Shown in pieces: positions 42,111 through 53,177 of a stretch of DNA of 64,000 nucleotides (position 1 is the stretch's first letter; the number at the start of each line of letters is the position of its first letter). Origin of the DNA: Microglena sp. YARC (taxonomy: Eukaryota > Chlorophyta > Chlorophyceae > Chlamydomonadales > Chlamydomonadaceae); contig CM039462.1 in NCBI GenBank assembly GCA_022414725.1, forward strand, positions 15,818,268-15,882,267, written 5' to 3'. The notes beneath the pieces were generated by a model, which did not search any database, had not been told where the DNA came from, and saw only the letters and a program-made list of their open reading frames with translations. Both the position numbers and the translations under genes were made by a program.

Positions 42111-43097
42111 TGACTCAAGACGACTCAGTTGGATTTTCACAATTTTATCTCTACTGTGGATACTAATCAAGTTCTCTAATGATGCTTATGGTACCCAAAG
42201 ACGAGATTCATTGTTGATCGTGAGAAAAATCTTGATTCCGCGAAATTCAATTTTCAGGCCACACAAGAAATCCAATCCATGAATTTCGAGTTGGTTATTT
42301 AATGTTATTATCTGCATCCAACCTGAATATGTAGATGCCGGTAATTTGTGTAGAGGCTACGACCAATAAGGTACGATCCTTTTATGATGATAAAGGAAGT
42401 ATCTTTGGTTGCCTTTTAGTGGAATTATCTGAGCACGTGGATACTTACTCAGTAATTCATATCAGTTTACTCCAGCCCTAAAATTTGAGCACGCCCTTTT
42501 CAAATCACAAGTGGTGATGGAAAACAAATAATATTTTCAGGTGGAAGATATTATTTAACTGGTGGAGTAAACACAGAAAACCACGAATGTATCTGGTCAA
42601 ATAGAAGAGACTTGATAGCTTAGTCTTGGAATTCTTGGCATTGAATCTCTGTTATAGGAGAACAGAAAGATGTCGAGGACATCATTTAGCATATACCAAG
42701 AAAAATCATCACACACATGAGATTTAGGAGCAAGACATCTGGTGCCACATCTGTAAAGAGACAGATACATCGACACGAGCATGCTCCTATGTGATAGATG
42801 TGACATAGGCTATCATACTAAGTGTTTCTAAGCTACCCCTTCAATAAACCAGATACTTAAAAGAGAATAGCTATGCCACTCTTGATAGACAAATAAATGG
42901 CATAGATTATGAAAAACTAGGATGAGACACAAGACATGAGACGGTGCTGAAAAACCGTCTATGCTGTCTATACTATGCACTATCCCCATACCAGGAAGTG
43001 ACATAAAGAGTTGTTAGGCCATGGACGTTTAATTAGGTTTTTTTTACACCACCCGAGATAATTTTTGGGGACAAAATTTTTAATCCCCCGGGGAGGA
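42111..43097 (+). other. decayed gypsy 3' interior up to the polypurine tract
   Basis: AT-rich, without long frames. TTGGGGACAAAATTTTTAAT followed by CCCCCGGGGAGGA just before the 3' LTR matches the layout of plant-type gypsy ends. Confidence 0.5.
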
Positions 43098-43433
43098 TGT
43101 AACAAACCGTAAGCTTCGCCCAGACGTTGCGAAGCATAACGTTGTTGAGATAACAGACTACGTAAGCTTCGCCCAGACATTGCGAAGCATAACGTTATCT
43201 GACGACAGCCTGGAACCTTCGACTGTCGTAGTTATCTGATGTGTTGCTGACAGTGTCGCAGACCAACTGTCGCGTTCCGTGTTCTGCAGCGTAAACCCTA
43301 GAACCCTAAGTTCTAGATCCTTCGGCGGCACTATAAATACCGCCGCGCGCTGCCTCTGTAACGTATAAACGACTAAACTTTATCCGTTCTTCTTCCACGA
43401 GAACTAGTCGAGCTCACGAAGACGCTCGTTACA
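43098..43433 (+). repeat. gypsy 3' LTR
   Basis: 336 bp, about 99% identical to 37369-37705. The copia LTR resumes immediately after GTTACA with GGTTCTAG. Confidence 0.9.
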
Positions 43434-43595
43434 GGTTCTAGTCAGGTTACAGGCACCCGCCTCTCCCACTGCTGGTGTCCTTTGGCGTCCGCCTGTCCTT
43501 GTAATGCTATTCTCGTCTCCGTGTATAGATTGGCGCGTCTGTTCCACTGCAACATCTCTGTCCACTCTACGGAGTGTATTCTAGCTGATAGAATG

Positions 43596-44225
43596 CAAGG
43601 AGAAACAGCAACGGGGGAGCATGTTGGGCGCAGCATCTCGCGAGCGGACCCCCCCACCCACTCATCAACCCAACAGTAGGTCGGCTCCTACAAAACAAGC
43701 ACATCGCAGAAGGAATTAATGCGATGCCCATCAGCTATGCCCGCGCTGGACTGAAAGTGTTGGAGGAAACAGGTGGGAGCAGCTGTCATGACGTTCGAAA
43801 TTGTCAGGCGTTAATGCCGACAGCGAGCAGAAGGGGACGCATCCTCGCCCAGTGCAAAGCATCGGCTGACATTGGCTCGCCCAGTCAGAGCTTTATTCAT
43901 GTTGCGAGTGAAAAAATGGGCGTCAAGCATTCAATTCAACTGCAGCAGTTGTAAGAGTCGTGGAGGAAAAGCTTCAGAATGAGCGCGCATAAGCGACTGA
44001 TGTTTGGCCAAGACTATGATTTCCGGGATGGAAAAGCAGTCAGTGGGCGAGGAAGAATGATAGCGCAGGAGGAGGAGAAGAGATTGGGCCTCAACGGATT
44101 TATTTGGCCACCACAGTGTTTAGGGGGAGCAACTACACTGATCATCCGAGTGGATACGGATGTGTTATCCGATAAATGCCGGAATTTCACTGCAGGGACG
44201 GGTAGGGAAGCAAGATTGAATAGAC
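43596..44225. other. intergenic; weak similarity to the 0.9-kb array
   Basis: AAAAGCAGTCAGTGGGCGAG followed by GAAGAATGATAGCGCAGGAG (about 44033-44075) resembles GGCAGTCAGTGAGCGGGCAA-type sequence of the array at 22.8-29.3 kb. Two open frames of 76 and 87 codons lack domains. Confidence 0.35.
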
Positions 44226-44525
44226 GTCCTCGAATTGACTAAAGTTACATGCTTTGGCAAAAACACAACTTGAGTCCTAAAAGCTCAACTTGAGTCCTGA
44301 AAGCAGATTGAACAAAATCAGATCAAATTCAATTGTATTCTGAGCCATGAGTGTGATGAGCTCAAGTACCTGGGGAGTGTGTACTACCCTACATATGATA
44401 GATTGGGTAGACTGCTTGGAAGGGTGAGCTGCCTAAAAGCATTACTGGAAAGTGGAAACATTAACCAGCAATTATGGAATGTAAACACCATGGTGTCTAT
44501 TGACTACTTTCGTACCTTATAAAAA
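44226..44525 (+). pseudogene. possible non-LTR retrotransposon RT remnant
   Basis: A plus-strand frame reads CDELKYLGSVYYPTYD, then RLGRLLGRVSCLKALL and NQQLWNVNTMVSIDYF, then stop. A KYLG motif followed by repeated short hydrophobic steps is typical of the thumb region after the LINE RT active site. No active-site motif is present, so the call rests on the general pattern. TGTGATGAGCTCAAGTA recurs at about 10674. Confidence 0.35.
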
Positions 44526-45113
44526 TGGAGGGAATTAAATATGATAGCTAAGGACTACTGAAATTCGATTTTTTATTTTAGTACCGGTGAAGAGGAACCC
44601 TGTATTTCTGTGCTTCAGCACAAACGTTATCAAGATGCCAGCCGAACGACCTGGTTTGGCCCAAACGCAAAGAATCAGCTCTTTTGCAAAACCCATTTTT
44701 TCGTTCGTGTGATATACGGTATGATATTTCCTTCCCAAACGTATTGGGTGTGCAAAGGGTACTTACATATCGTACGCGCCTGAAGAATTGGCAATCGGTT
44801 TGGCAAACGAACCTTTGCCAAACCGGATTAGGGATCCAGCTTGAGACCACTCCAGGTGGTTGTCCTTTACCAAGTTACGGTTACCATGGTAATGTACAAT
44901 TTGGCTGGCTGGAGCCATGAACCGGTCTGTCTACTAAGCCCTAGCAAGTTAAATGTTCCTGATTTGAACTGCTACATGGTTTTAATTTCAGCAAGCTTGG
45001 GAAGACTACTTCGTGAATATGCGATTTACCTTGGACTTGGTTACATGGCTCCAGCCAGCAATTTGGCTAGTTGGAGCCATAAACCAGTCTGACTACCAAG
45101 CTGGCTACCGGTA
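44526..45113. repeat. short direct and inverted repeats around GGCTGGCTGGAGCCATGAAC
   Basis: AATTTGGCTGGCTGGAGCCA plus TGAACCGGTCTG (about 44898) recurs as AATTTGGCTAGTTGGAGCCA plus TAAACCAGTCTG (about 45059). ACATGGCTCCAGCCAG (about 45043) is an inverted relative. No element boundaries were found. Confidence 0.5.
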
Positions 45114-48100
45114 TATCAGCATCAATTGCGGTTCACTCGATCGTTTTATGTCTTGGTGACTACTACTGTACTTCCTTAGAACTATAGCTGTAGATAGTAA
45201 CAGCTTCCTGTAGACTGTGTCATCCTTCATGACACGGTGACAGCTCCTGGTGGGCTGCGTCCCCTGATCCCCTGGCACGCGCCGTCTAGCCTGTACCCTG
45301 GTTAGGTTCCAGGCGTCCGCCCCTTCCACCGCTGGTGTCTAATGTGTGTCCCCAGTCCCTTTAATTATTCTCATCTTGCGTTAAAAGATTGGCGCGTTTG
45401 ACCGCTGCGAGTATCTCTCCACTCTTGAAGTGTCTAAGCTGATAGGTCATTGGGTCCATCATGGTACCACTGCTTTGTGCATCTTCTACGTCGTCCTCTC
45501 CTTGGCTTCAACGAGCTTCATTCTGGATGTTCCGAAGTCCTGCAATGACGACAAATTGGCTGATTGCTCAGGCGCCTTCGGCCTCTGCTTGCAGTGGTGA
45601 GAATCCTTCCGCCATCGTGGAAGCCACCCCCCCCAGCAGTCATTCCTCCATCTTCCCTTCTTTTTCCTCCCCTGCCGTCTGTCGCCTCCTCCCGTCTGTC
45701 GTAGATGACTGTGACGTGCAGACTCAAGTCGGCGACTAGCCTGGACATCGGTGGAGATACCCTGTCTTCGTCTGCTTGCGTCCTTGACGTCGCTAACATT
45801 TCTCCGGTGTTTGAGGCTCTGCCTGCGGACCCGGAGGTTGCCACGCCGACCAAGCTCCCTGCTGATGTCTACGTCGTCTTAACCTCCTTTGCTCTGCCCA
45901 GCCGACGGTCGGCTACTGGCATGAGCTTGCGCTCTAGTGGCTCTGTGTTACCTTCTGGAGAATGTTTTCGATCAAACTGGCGGATCGCCGGCACTGCCGT
46001 AGGGTTCGCCAGAGGAGAACGACCTACGCGTTGGACCTGGACCTGGAGATTCTGGAGGTGGTAGGAAGCAGGGGGGTATGGTCAGCACCACTACGGGTGC
46101 TGCTCCCTCTACCCCCCAACCGGGTAAGTCGAGCGATAGAGGGGGGGACTTGGGATTGACTGATCGTCGACGGCGGGATATTAGGACCTTTACATGCCTC
46201 GGCTCTGCTCTTCGCATCCTAGCGATACATTTTCGAATTCTGCCCTTGCGATTTGCGATTTTCTGCCCTTGGTGCGATTTTCTGCACCTTGTGCGACTTG
46301 CTGCACTTTCATCCTCGTCTCCATTCTCCCATACCTCAAATCTCGACTTATCCCTAACGCTTCCCCACCTTCTGTGATCCCAGGTTTCGCAGCGCCGAAG
46401 ATCGCCCATGCTGGGAGCCGAAGTGGAGGCCGTCCTGGCCCTAGGATAGTGGAGATTCTTTGGCATGATTTCTTGGTGGATTTTCTCTCTTAGGATCCTT
46501 GGGGCCCCTGGGTACGTTCCGTTGTTAGACATCGTCGCGTCTTTGTCTTACCGTGCCCCTGGTCCTTCCCCTGGGTGCCCTCCTTAGGTGAGTGTATGCC
46601 TCATTGCCTCAGCTACATGAGTTTGTGTTCAAGTGTTTGAGTTCTGATAGGGCTTAGGATTTTTTAGTTAAGTGGTATCGAGTAATGGTTGATCTCGATT
46701 AGTTGTGACTGTGCATGAGTTGTTGATGATGAACACTGCTTAGCAGAATGCTACAGTGTGTTGTCTTCGCAATCGCTCGGCTGTACAACTAGGGAGACAT
46801 GACTCCTTTGGAGCTGTTCTTTGGGGTTGTACCTGATGTGTCGTTGTTGCGTGTGTTTGGTTGCCCTTGCTATGTCACCTTAGTAAATGGGAAGAAACGC
46901 AACAAGCTTGATAAAAGGGCATTATTTGGTAGATTGGTTGGGTATTCCCTGGTGAGTAAGGGTTATTATATTTGGGTTCCGATGTTGCTCCAGGTAGTAG
47001 AGAGTAGTGATGTACTCTCTATATTCAGTTCAGTTCTAGACTGTCTTCCTGGGCTCTCCCCTTAGGATGGGTCCCCGTGCCCCGCTTGCATCCCTCCTGT
47101 CATCAAATGGTGATATGTTACGCGTAGCCGGTTATTCCCTACGCCCTTTAGCAACCCCAATTGTTGATGGCTGTCCTGGCTGGGATGTATCCAGATTGCA
47201 TCCCAGACCAGGGACTGATCATGCTGTATTGCGTGTGAAGGTAAAGGGCGGGTGGGAGTTGTATTGCCAAACAATAATTTACCCGAATCTCAGGGGGTCG
47301 CCAGGCCCTCCTCTGTGCCATGTTTTATCGGTGAAGCTTTAGGATGTGACCGGCCTCAGGTCATAGTGGAGCCTGTCATAGGTCCGCTGTCTAATAATAG
47401 TCGCCACCCCCCGTCCACCTGTTCGGATGGCTCGCGGGCGTTGTTGATCCCTTTGCCTCCTGTCGTCCCTGGTGGTTTACACCGGACAAGGCATTGCGAT
47501 GATTTAGCCGTCACGTGGCGTGAGTGATGATCTTGAACACTGGTCTGGCTCTGATACTGCGTATGACTGGGGTGTTACAGTCAAACCAGGATTCATTGAT
47601 TTAGAGGCAAAGAAAGTCGACCCTGTTCAACCAGGCAGTAGTGCTGCAGTAGTGCTGCAGTAGTGCTGCACTGGGGGCTGTACTACCTGCAACTGCTGAT
47701 ACAAATGTTGCGCACGTGGGGATTAACTGCCTTTATGTCGGTGCATATATCTTTACTTCCACTAAGCTGTCAAACTGATGGTGCTGATGGTTCTCATACG
47801 TAGGTTAACATGGCCCTATGTGTGGGTGCCTATTCCTCAGCACTTCCTGGACTGTCTTATAGGGTAGTCTAGATTGGTGGAGCGTAACGACGCTTTGTTT
47901 AGGCAGCTTCCTTTCAGCTGTCTTTCTTGGTTTTGGTGGAAGGTGGTAATTTATTCAGACCACCGTTATAGCGTCTTGATGGTTTCTGAGTCTTAGTTCC
48001 ATAGGCAGATGGTTCATTCGGTGGAGCTCATCATAGATTAGCTATTTCTTTTTACTCCACACTGTTTTTAAATCACCTGCCCCTTAGGTGATTATAATTT

Positions 48101-48650
48101 TTTGTGGAGTGTGGTAGTTGATTCCCTTCGAATTTTACTGTAAATTGGTGGGCTGGGTAATCTTGCAGTTGTACTTGCAGATGTACCGCCGCTCACCTCT
48201 TTCTTGTTCTTCCGAGTGTATTTCAAGCGCCCTTTCGGTCCATCCTTTGCAGTAAATTATTTTCAGTTCTTTTTTCTGCGTTTACTATTTTTCAAGTGGA
48301 CAATAGGTTTCTGTACTGTGTCTGTACATCTAACCTTCTATTGTTCATTGACCTATGTTTCCTTTGTTGGTTACAAGTTTCTTGAAATTTAACTTCGCAT
48401 CCTTTGGATTTTCAGTTGCTGCAGGTTTGGTTTGCTTGTGGTTAGGCGCTTGGTTTGTCTTGAGTGCACAAGTTCTTTGCGGTGCGATACCCACCTCCTA
48501 GAATATTTTTGGTTAGTGCCGTAGCTGGGGATTTATGATAATTAACTTTCATAAATCTTCTTACTTCCATCTTTGAGTAAGAAACCATTTCGTTCATCAT
48601 GGTTTTTTCATCCCAACCTCGTCATGAATTCTATGCTAAGAATAGTTTTT
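45114..48650 (+). mobile_element. older, decayed copia element related to the 29.5-kb copy
   Basis: 45114-45444 is a diverged LTR (TATCAGCATCAATTGCGG to AAGCTGATA), followed by GGTCATTGGG. Gag-linker remnants follow to about 46060. Integrase-region sequence (ELFFGVVPDVSLLRVFGCPC at about 46810; LVGYSLVSKGYYIWVP at about 46930) and the linker with ARPSSVP extend to about 47760. Protease, RT and RNase H are absent. No 3' LTR is evident before the next element begins at 48651. Confidence 0.75.
47530..48650. other. decayed 3' part of the older copia copy
   Basis: A triplicated TAGTGCTGCAG lies at about 47638-47672. TTTTTGTGGAGTGTGGTAG (about 48101) resembles the purine tract plus LTR start seen inside the chimeric insert at about 35095. 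No coding frames survive. Confidence 0.4.
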
Positions 48651-48886
48651 TGTTAATGTAAGATCGTTACAACGGCATAGGCTCGATAGAGGAGAAGAAC
48701 AGAAGATGCTATTAAGCGCAACAGGCGCAATCATATAGAATAGAGATGTGTACTGCAGGGTACTGCAGTCACGTGCAGGCCACAGCTAGCCTGTGGCCTG
48801 GCGGCAGGCAACGCGGTACCAGGAGGGAAAGGTACCGGTGTGCATTATGCCGACTCAGAGACTGATATATAAATCAGTCAATAACA
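48651..48886 (-). repeat. 3' LTR of the gag-protease element
   Basis: 236 bp. It holds a 25-bp stem-loop region (48776-48800: CAGGCCACA and TGTGGCCTG around a GCTAGCC core) and, near its start on the minus strand, GACTGAT and ATCAGTC arms. Compared with the other LTR it has 8 extra bases (AACAGAAG) and 24 extra bases around a doubled GGTACC. Confidence 0.9.
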
Positions 48887-49479
48887 TCCCCCCCAATTCT
48901 AGGTATTCTTGAGCTCAAGAATTCCTGGAATTAATTGAGGGGCATAAGAAAAATTAAAACATAAAAGCTAGGGAGACTTTGGGACTTTCTAGTAGCTGAA
49001 AGGGAGAAATCACTTTAGCAGGGGTCTTCAAAGAAATGTCAGTCTTCTGGGGTAGCTGGCTAGGTAAGGAACACTGCAGGTAGGCTGCAGGCTAAGTTGC
49101 AGAAAGGCTGCTGGGAAGGTGCAAGGAAACTGCAGGTAGGCTGCAGGCTAGGTAGCAGAGAGGCTGCTGAGAAGGTGTAAGGAAACTGCAGGTAGGCTGC
49201 AGGCTAGAGCAGATAGGCTGCTATGGGGCTGGACTAAGTACTGAAAAGGGCTGCAGATAGGCTGCAGGGAGACTGCTGGGAAGCTTGGGAAGGAAAGTCC
49301 AGGCTTGGTTAAGGCTTGTGAAGATATCCTTGGCTACGAGAAGTTGCATGATTCGAGACTAGAGGATTTGTCTTTAGACAGGATGTCTGGACTAGTCCCC
49401 CCATAATTTGGGTGAGCTACATTAGGTTAATCCTAAATTGAAGCATAGACATCATGAAGAGACTAGAATAATCCTAAAT
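48887..49479 (-). repeat. untranslated 3' interior with a roughly 60-bp CTGCAGG repeat
   Basis: GGAAACTGCAGGTAGGCTGC and GCAGGCTAGGTAGCAGAGAG recur in about three and a half units at 49070-49270. AATTCTTGAGCTCAAGAATT-like inverted repeats (about 48903-48925) lie near the polypurine tract. No coding frame. Confidence 0.6.
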
Positions 49480-49663
49480 TCAGAAGGGGGTGTGGCCTGT
49501 GGAAGTACATGGGGCAGTACAGTAGGCAGGTAATCTAAAAAATTCTAGAGTGTTCAAGTCTATTCCAACAGATGAAGAGCAATGTTTGTAACTGAATGAA
49601 GTGCCTGGCTTGCTGGGGAAGCCATCAAGGTCAAGTTGCTGGCAGATCTGGGCAAAGAACTGG

Positions 49664-52040
49664 TCAAATGACTTGGGAGCTAGGCTGGGGGGGGTAAGGA
49701 TGTTGATAAAGGTGAAGTCCATGGGGCTCCAGTTCATGCTGAGGTGGTTGACACATAGCACTTTGCCTCCAGGATGGGCACAGCTCCTGGGGTCCATGAT
49801 CATCTTTGGTCTGAATGAGAGTGCGTGTGTGAGCATGTGCATTGACCATGGCAGCTTGAAGGCAAATGGCCCACTGGAGAGTGGGTCTGGCTGTGGTAGA
49901 AACAGTGGGGTAGGCTTGCACCATTTGCTGGAGTCTGCTATTGTGCTTGATGATAGGACTGTAGGCATCAGATGGCTCCTTGTGCATTGACCTGTGTGGG
50001 AACTGTTCCTTTTCAGAAGTCAGCAGGGTGAGGAACCTGCTGGTGAAGGCTGTGATGAGTTTGGGTAGTGGGGGCCTTGGCTTGATGTTGAAAGCTGGTG
50101 AAGCAGGCCTGCTGTTCAGGTGGTGTAAGGTGCATCCAAATCGTGTGAGGCTAAGCCTGGAGTTGTTGGAGAAGTGGATGTGGTTGACATTCTGATTAAC
50201 TTCTCCCAGTGGTAGTCCAATGTCTGGTGACCTGTTGACCAGTATCCATTGGTCCCAGGTAGTTGCTGTGTCCATATCAGATGGCTTGAGTGGTCCGTCC
50301 CTATCTATGGGGCCATCATATTCCTCATAGTTGGTCCTGATCTGGTCACTGAGGAGTTCAATTTCTGCTCTGGCTTGTTGTAGGTTCAGGTTGTCCAGCT
50401 GTTGTGGGAGAGATGGAGTGGTGTCTGGAGGGTCATCTACTCCTAGTCCAGGGTCATCCTGCTGTTTGTGTACCTCCTGATGGATGAGCTCTGGCATGTC
50501 ATCACTGTCAGTACCATCAGCAGATTCTTCAAGATTGCCTGCAGTGGAAGGGGAATGGTACTGGCAGATAGGAGGGGGATGGTCCTGGAGGTCTTGGTCT
50601 GCCTCCACATGAGTGGGTGGGTACTGCCCTGTCTCAAAATCAGTGTGGTGTGCAGATGTTGCAGAGGTAGAGGGGGAGTCCTGGAGGTCTTGGTCTGCCT
50701 CCACATGAGTGGGTGGGTACTGCCCTATCTCAGAAGCAGTGTGGGGTGCAGATTGAGCAGAAGTGGAGGGGGAGTCCTTGAGGTCTTGGTCTGCCTCCAC
50801 ATGAGTGGGTGGGTACTGCCCTATCTCAGAAGCAGTGTGGGGTGCAGGTGGAGCAGAAGTAGAGGGGGGATCCTGGCAGTCTTGATCAGCTCTACTGGGG
50901 GAGGTCTCATGAGTGGGTGGGTACTGCCCTGTCTCAGAGCCAGTTTGAGTTGATGGAGTCTTGGTGACCATCATGATGAAGGCAATGGGAGGACCCACAG
51001 GGATAGAGGGATTACTGGTAGTGACTGGTGAAGTTTGGGTGAGGTAGAGTCCATGCCTTTTGGGGCATGAGAGGAGCAGTTTGGTACCAGATGGTCTTGG
51101 GATGGAGAGTATGGCTTGGGTCTTGGACAGGTGAACTTGGAGGTCTGGGCACAGGCTGGTGGCTGCATTAATGCTAATGATGTTGGGCATGTTGCAGTCA
51201 GCAAGAAGTACATTGTTCAGGATGATCAGAGTCCTGCCATGGCCCTTGATCTTGGCTTTCCCTATCTGCTTGCAGAAGATAGGTGGAGAGTCTTGATCTG
51301 CCAGCTGCAGCCTAATAGGCTGTGGGAGGTCCTGAATGTCATGCAGATGGGAGATGTTACTGGTTGCATGAGAGTGTGCTGCAGTATCTATGATCCATTC
51401 TGTCTGCAGTGCTGCCTGGAAAACTTCTCCATCATCTTCTATAGTGCATTCATTATCAGCACTTATTTGTCCAAAGAATGCTGTATTAGCCAGGGGTTCA
51501 GGTGGCAAGGCAAATGAAACAGACTTGCCTCTGGTTGGTGTAGCAAATCTCATGGGATGGAGGTTGTCTTCATCCAGTGCCAGGGACAGGAAGTTGTGTT
51601 CTTCACCCTCACTGTCAGAGTTGGAGGTGGAGGTGGACTGATCACCATCAGCAACGTGGGCATGGCGTCCCCTGCTTGGGTATCTTCTGAGACGTCTCCT
51701 GTCACTGGTCTTCTTGGGAGTCTTCTTGTCGTCAGAGTCCTTGTCATCTCCTGATCTGTTCTTGGGAGGTGACTTAGATCCGTGGTCAGCTTCATCTGAA
51801 TCAGCTGGCTTGAAAGCCAGGTCAGTGTCCTCACTGGTGCAGTCTTTGGAGCTATGGCCTATTCCCCCACAGTTCCAGCAGGTCATCTTTTTGTAGGAGA
51901 TAGTCCTGTCTCTGAATGGGAGGTGCTTGCTGTTGAATGGCTTCCTGGCTCTGTAAGCTGCAGCTGTCATTTCAGCCTCTTCAGGAGATGGTGCAGGGTC
52001 AACTTGCTTCACTAAGCACCAGTTGAAGATGGCACTTTAT
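49664..52040 (-). CDS. zinc knuckle and protease polyprotein of the compact LTR element
   Basis: This is an open frame of about 780 codons. Counting from the codon at 52012, residues 45-58 are a zinc knuckle (CWNCGGIGHSSKDC). A Lys/Asp-rich stretch follows (about 60-130). Residues 206-330 resemble a copia protease (WIIDTAAHSHAT, QIGKAKIKGHG, LLADCNMPNIISI), with DTAA where DSGA or DTGA is usual. Residues about 360-490 are four copies of a roughly 32-residue repeat (EIGQYPPTHVEADQDL and SPSTSA). The rest is Pro/Ser-rich with no integrase, RT or RNase H. The frame follows gag after a frame change near 52010-52040. Loss of the active-site Gly suggests a weak or inactive protease, or a relaxed homologue. 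The frame stays open for 2.3 kb, so it is either young or under constraint. Confidence 0.7.
50560..50950 (-). repeat. 96-bp coding tandem repeat
   Basis: CTGCCTCCACATGAGTGGGT continuing GGGTACTGCCC recurs near 50607, 50697 and 50793, with a diverged unit near 50908. Each encodes GQYPPTHVEADQD-like peptide on the minus strand. Copy differences are few, indicating recent expansion inside the frame. Confidence 0.85.
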
Positions 52041-52671
52041 TTGGAGCATATATAGCAAAAGTGGTGATTGCTGTGGGGTTGAATTGATTGATATACCCAT
52101 CATATTCAGGGCGGGAGTTCAGTCCCTTGACAATAAGGTTGAGAAAGGTGCTGGTAGAAACGGTGTGGAGGTTTTGAATCTTGGGAATCTGGGAATAGAT
52201 ATCAGCTGCCCTAGAGAGGTATGTCTGCAGGGATTCAGTGGTAGTCATACGTATTCCTAGTAGGGCAGTCAGGGTGGTGTGTTCTAGCCTGCTGCCTTCC
52301 TCAGAGTACAGGGCATCCAGGAACCTGAAAGCTCTAGTGGCCATATCTGTGTTAGCATGAATGGCCTGCTGGATTGCATCTGATACGTGATCTATGATGA
52401 TCTTGAAGGCCTTGTTGTTCTTCCAGGTGGAGATCCTGGTGGGGACACCACGAGCCGGAACAGCTGGATCAGTACCCGCAACAACAGGGTAAGTAATATC
52501 ATCAGCAGGGTAACCATCAGAGTCGGCAGGCTCGCCAGCGACCAGCGCCTGTTGGCAGTCAAAAGCAACGGCAATGGTGTCCCTATCTGATTTGAGGGCG
52601 AGGAGTATATGCTGCCTGGCGCAGCGCCAGTTGTAGAGGTTGTTGCTGGTGAATATACGGGGATGTTGCAT
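52012..52671 (-). CDS. gag protein of the compact LTR element
   Basis: 219 codons from ATG at 52671 to TAG. It resembles copia gag: NLYNWRCARQHILLALKS near the start, then NKAFKIIIDHVSDAIQQAI, AFRFLDALY, LIVKGLNSRPEYDGYINQF. The frame closes just after TTFAIYAPNK, and the zinc knuckle continues in another frame. Either a programmed shift or a mutation separates them. It would form the particle together with the knuckle frame. Confidence 0.7.
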   Translation of the reverse strand: MQHPRIFTSNNLYNWRCARQHILLALKSDRDTIAVAFDCQQALVAGEPADSDGYPADDITYPVVAGTDPAVPARGVPTRISTWKNNKAFKIIIDHVSDAIQQAIHANTDMATRAFRFLDALYSEEGSRLEHTTLTALLGIRMTTTESLQTYLSRAADIYSQIPKIQNLHTVSTSTFLNLIVKGLNSRPEYDGYINQFNPTAITTFAIYAPNKVPSSTGA

Positions 52672-53177
52672 GGTGAGGTCTTCTGTGTAGGAGTCTTGGC
52701 GTTGTAGGTCGGAGTGTTGGGATAGGGGGAGTTACGAGGGCGGGGCAGGTGAAGGGGGGATGGAGTGTTTGTGGTAATCGGCGATCCAAAGGGATCCAGC
52801 GGATTACCGGGGATTGAACTTTGCCAAGCGGCAATGTTCGACGACAGGAGCTTCTCTTAAGCTGGGGTCGTAGACAAATTGATCGTCTGAAATCAATACA
52901 GCACTGTGTGGGTCTCGGTGAGGGCGTCGTCCTATACTCACTTCATAGATTTCGGTGACTTGTGGTCGCTCTTGCTTGCTCCAGTCGGAGGACGCAGTGG
53001 CAGATCCAAGGATTCTTGGTAGGAAGCGGCAGGCGGAGCAGCGGGAAGTAGGATCCGCACAGGGAGTCCAGGTGCTTAGTTAAAACTCGGGCCTTCGACA
53101 AGTCAGAGGGGAACTGATTCCGAACGCGGAAATCAGCGGCTGTTCTTTGTTAGCGTCTAAAGATGGCGCACATAACC
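52672..53177 (-). other. 5' leader of the compact LTR element
   Basis: About 500 bp between the 5' LTR and the gag ATG. It begins with GGTTATGTGCGCCATC (primer site) and has no long frame. This is where a packaging signal would be expected. Confidence 0.6.

Larger units (their letters stand above)
37369..43433 (+). mobile_element. Ty3/gypsy LTR element, interior decayed, nested in the copia 3' LTR
   Basis: LTRs are 37369-37705 and 43098-43433, starting TGTAACAAACC and ending GCTCGTTACA. They differ by three substitutions and a one-base indel over 336 bp. The target duplication is GGTTT/GGTTC. The interior has a CX2CX4HX4C knuckle, gypsy-type reverse transcriptase fragments and a gypsy integrase core in that order, so RT comes before integrase as in Ty3/gypsy. 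Every domain is riddled with stops and shifts; the longest open frame is 137 codons. Near-identical LTRs around a long-dead interior suggest mobilisation in trans. CCCCCGGGGAGGA before the 3' LTR is the probable polypurine tract. Confidence 0.85.
29515..43590 (+). mobile_element. copia-type LTR retrotransposon with a nested gypsy element
   Basis: LTRs begin TGTCAGCATGAATTGCGG and end TTCTAGCTGATA. A 5-bp target duplication, GAATG, flanks the whole (29510-29514 and 43591-43595). Internal order is gag, protease, integrase, reverse transcriptase, RNase H, which is the copia order. The 3' LTR is divided by a gypsy element at 37369-43433. The LTRs differ at about seven positions over 367 bp, indicating fairly recent insertion. 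GGTTACGGG directly after the 5' LTR is a likely primer-binding site. Frameshifts, a stop in integrase and a chimeric insert in the RT region make this copy inactive as read. Confidence 0.9.

Noticed and set aside
49480..49968. Separate 162-codon gene at the left of the compact LTR element
   Set aside because: It overlaps the 780-codon frame in another frame, has no domain, and lies in the element's low-complexity end.
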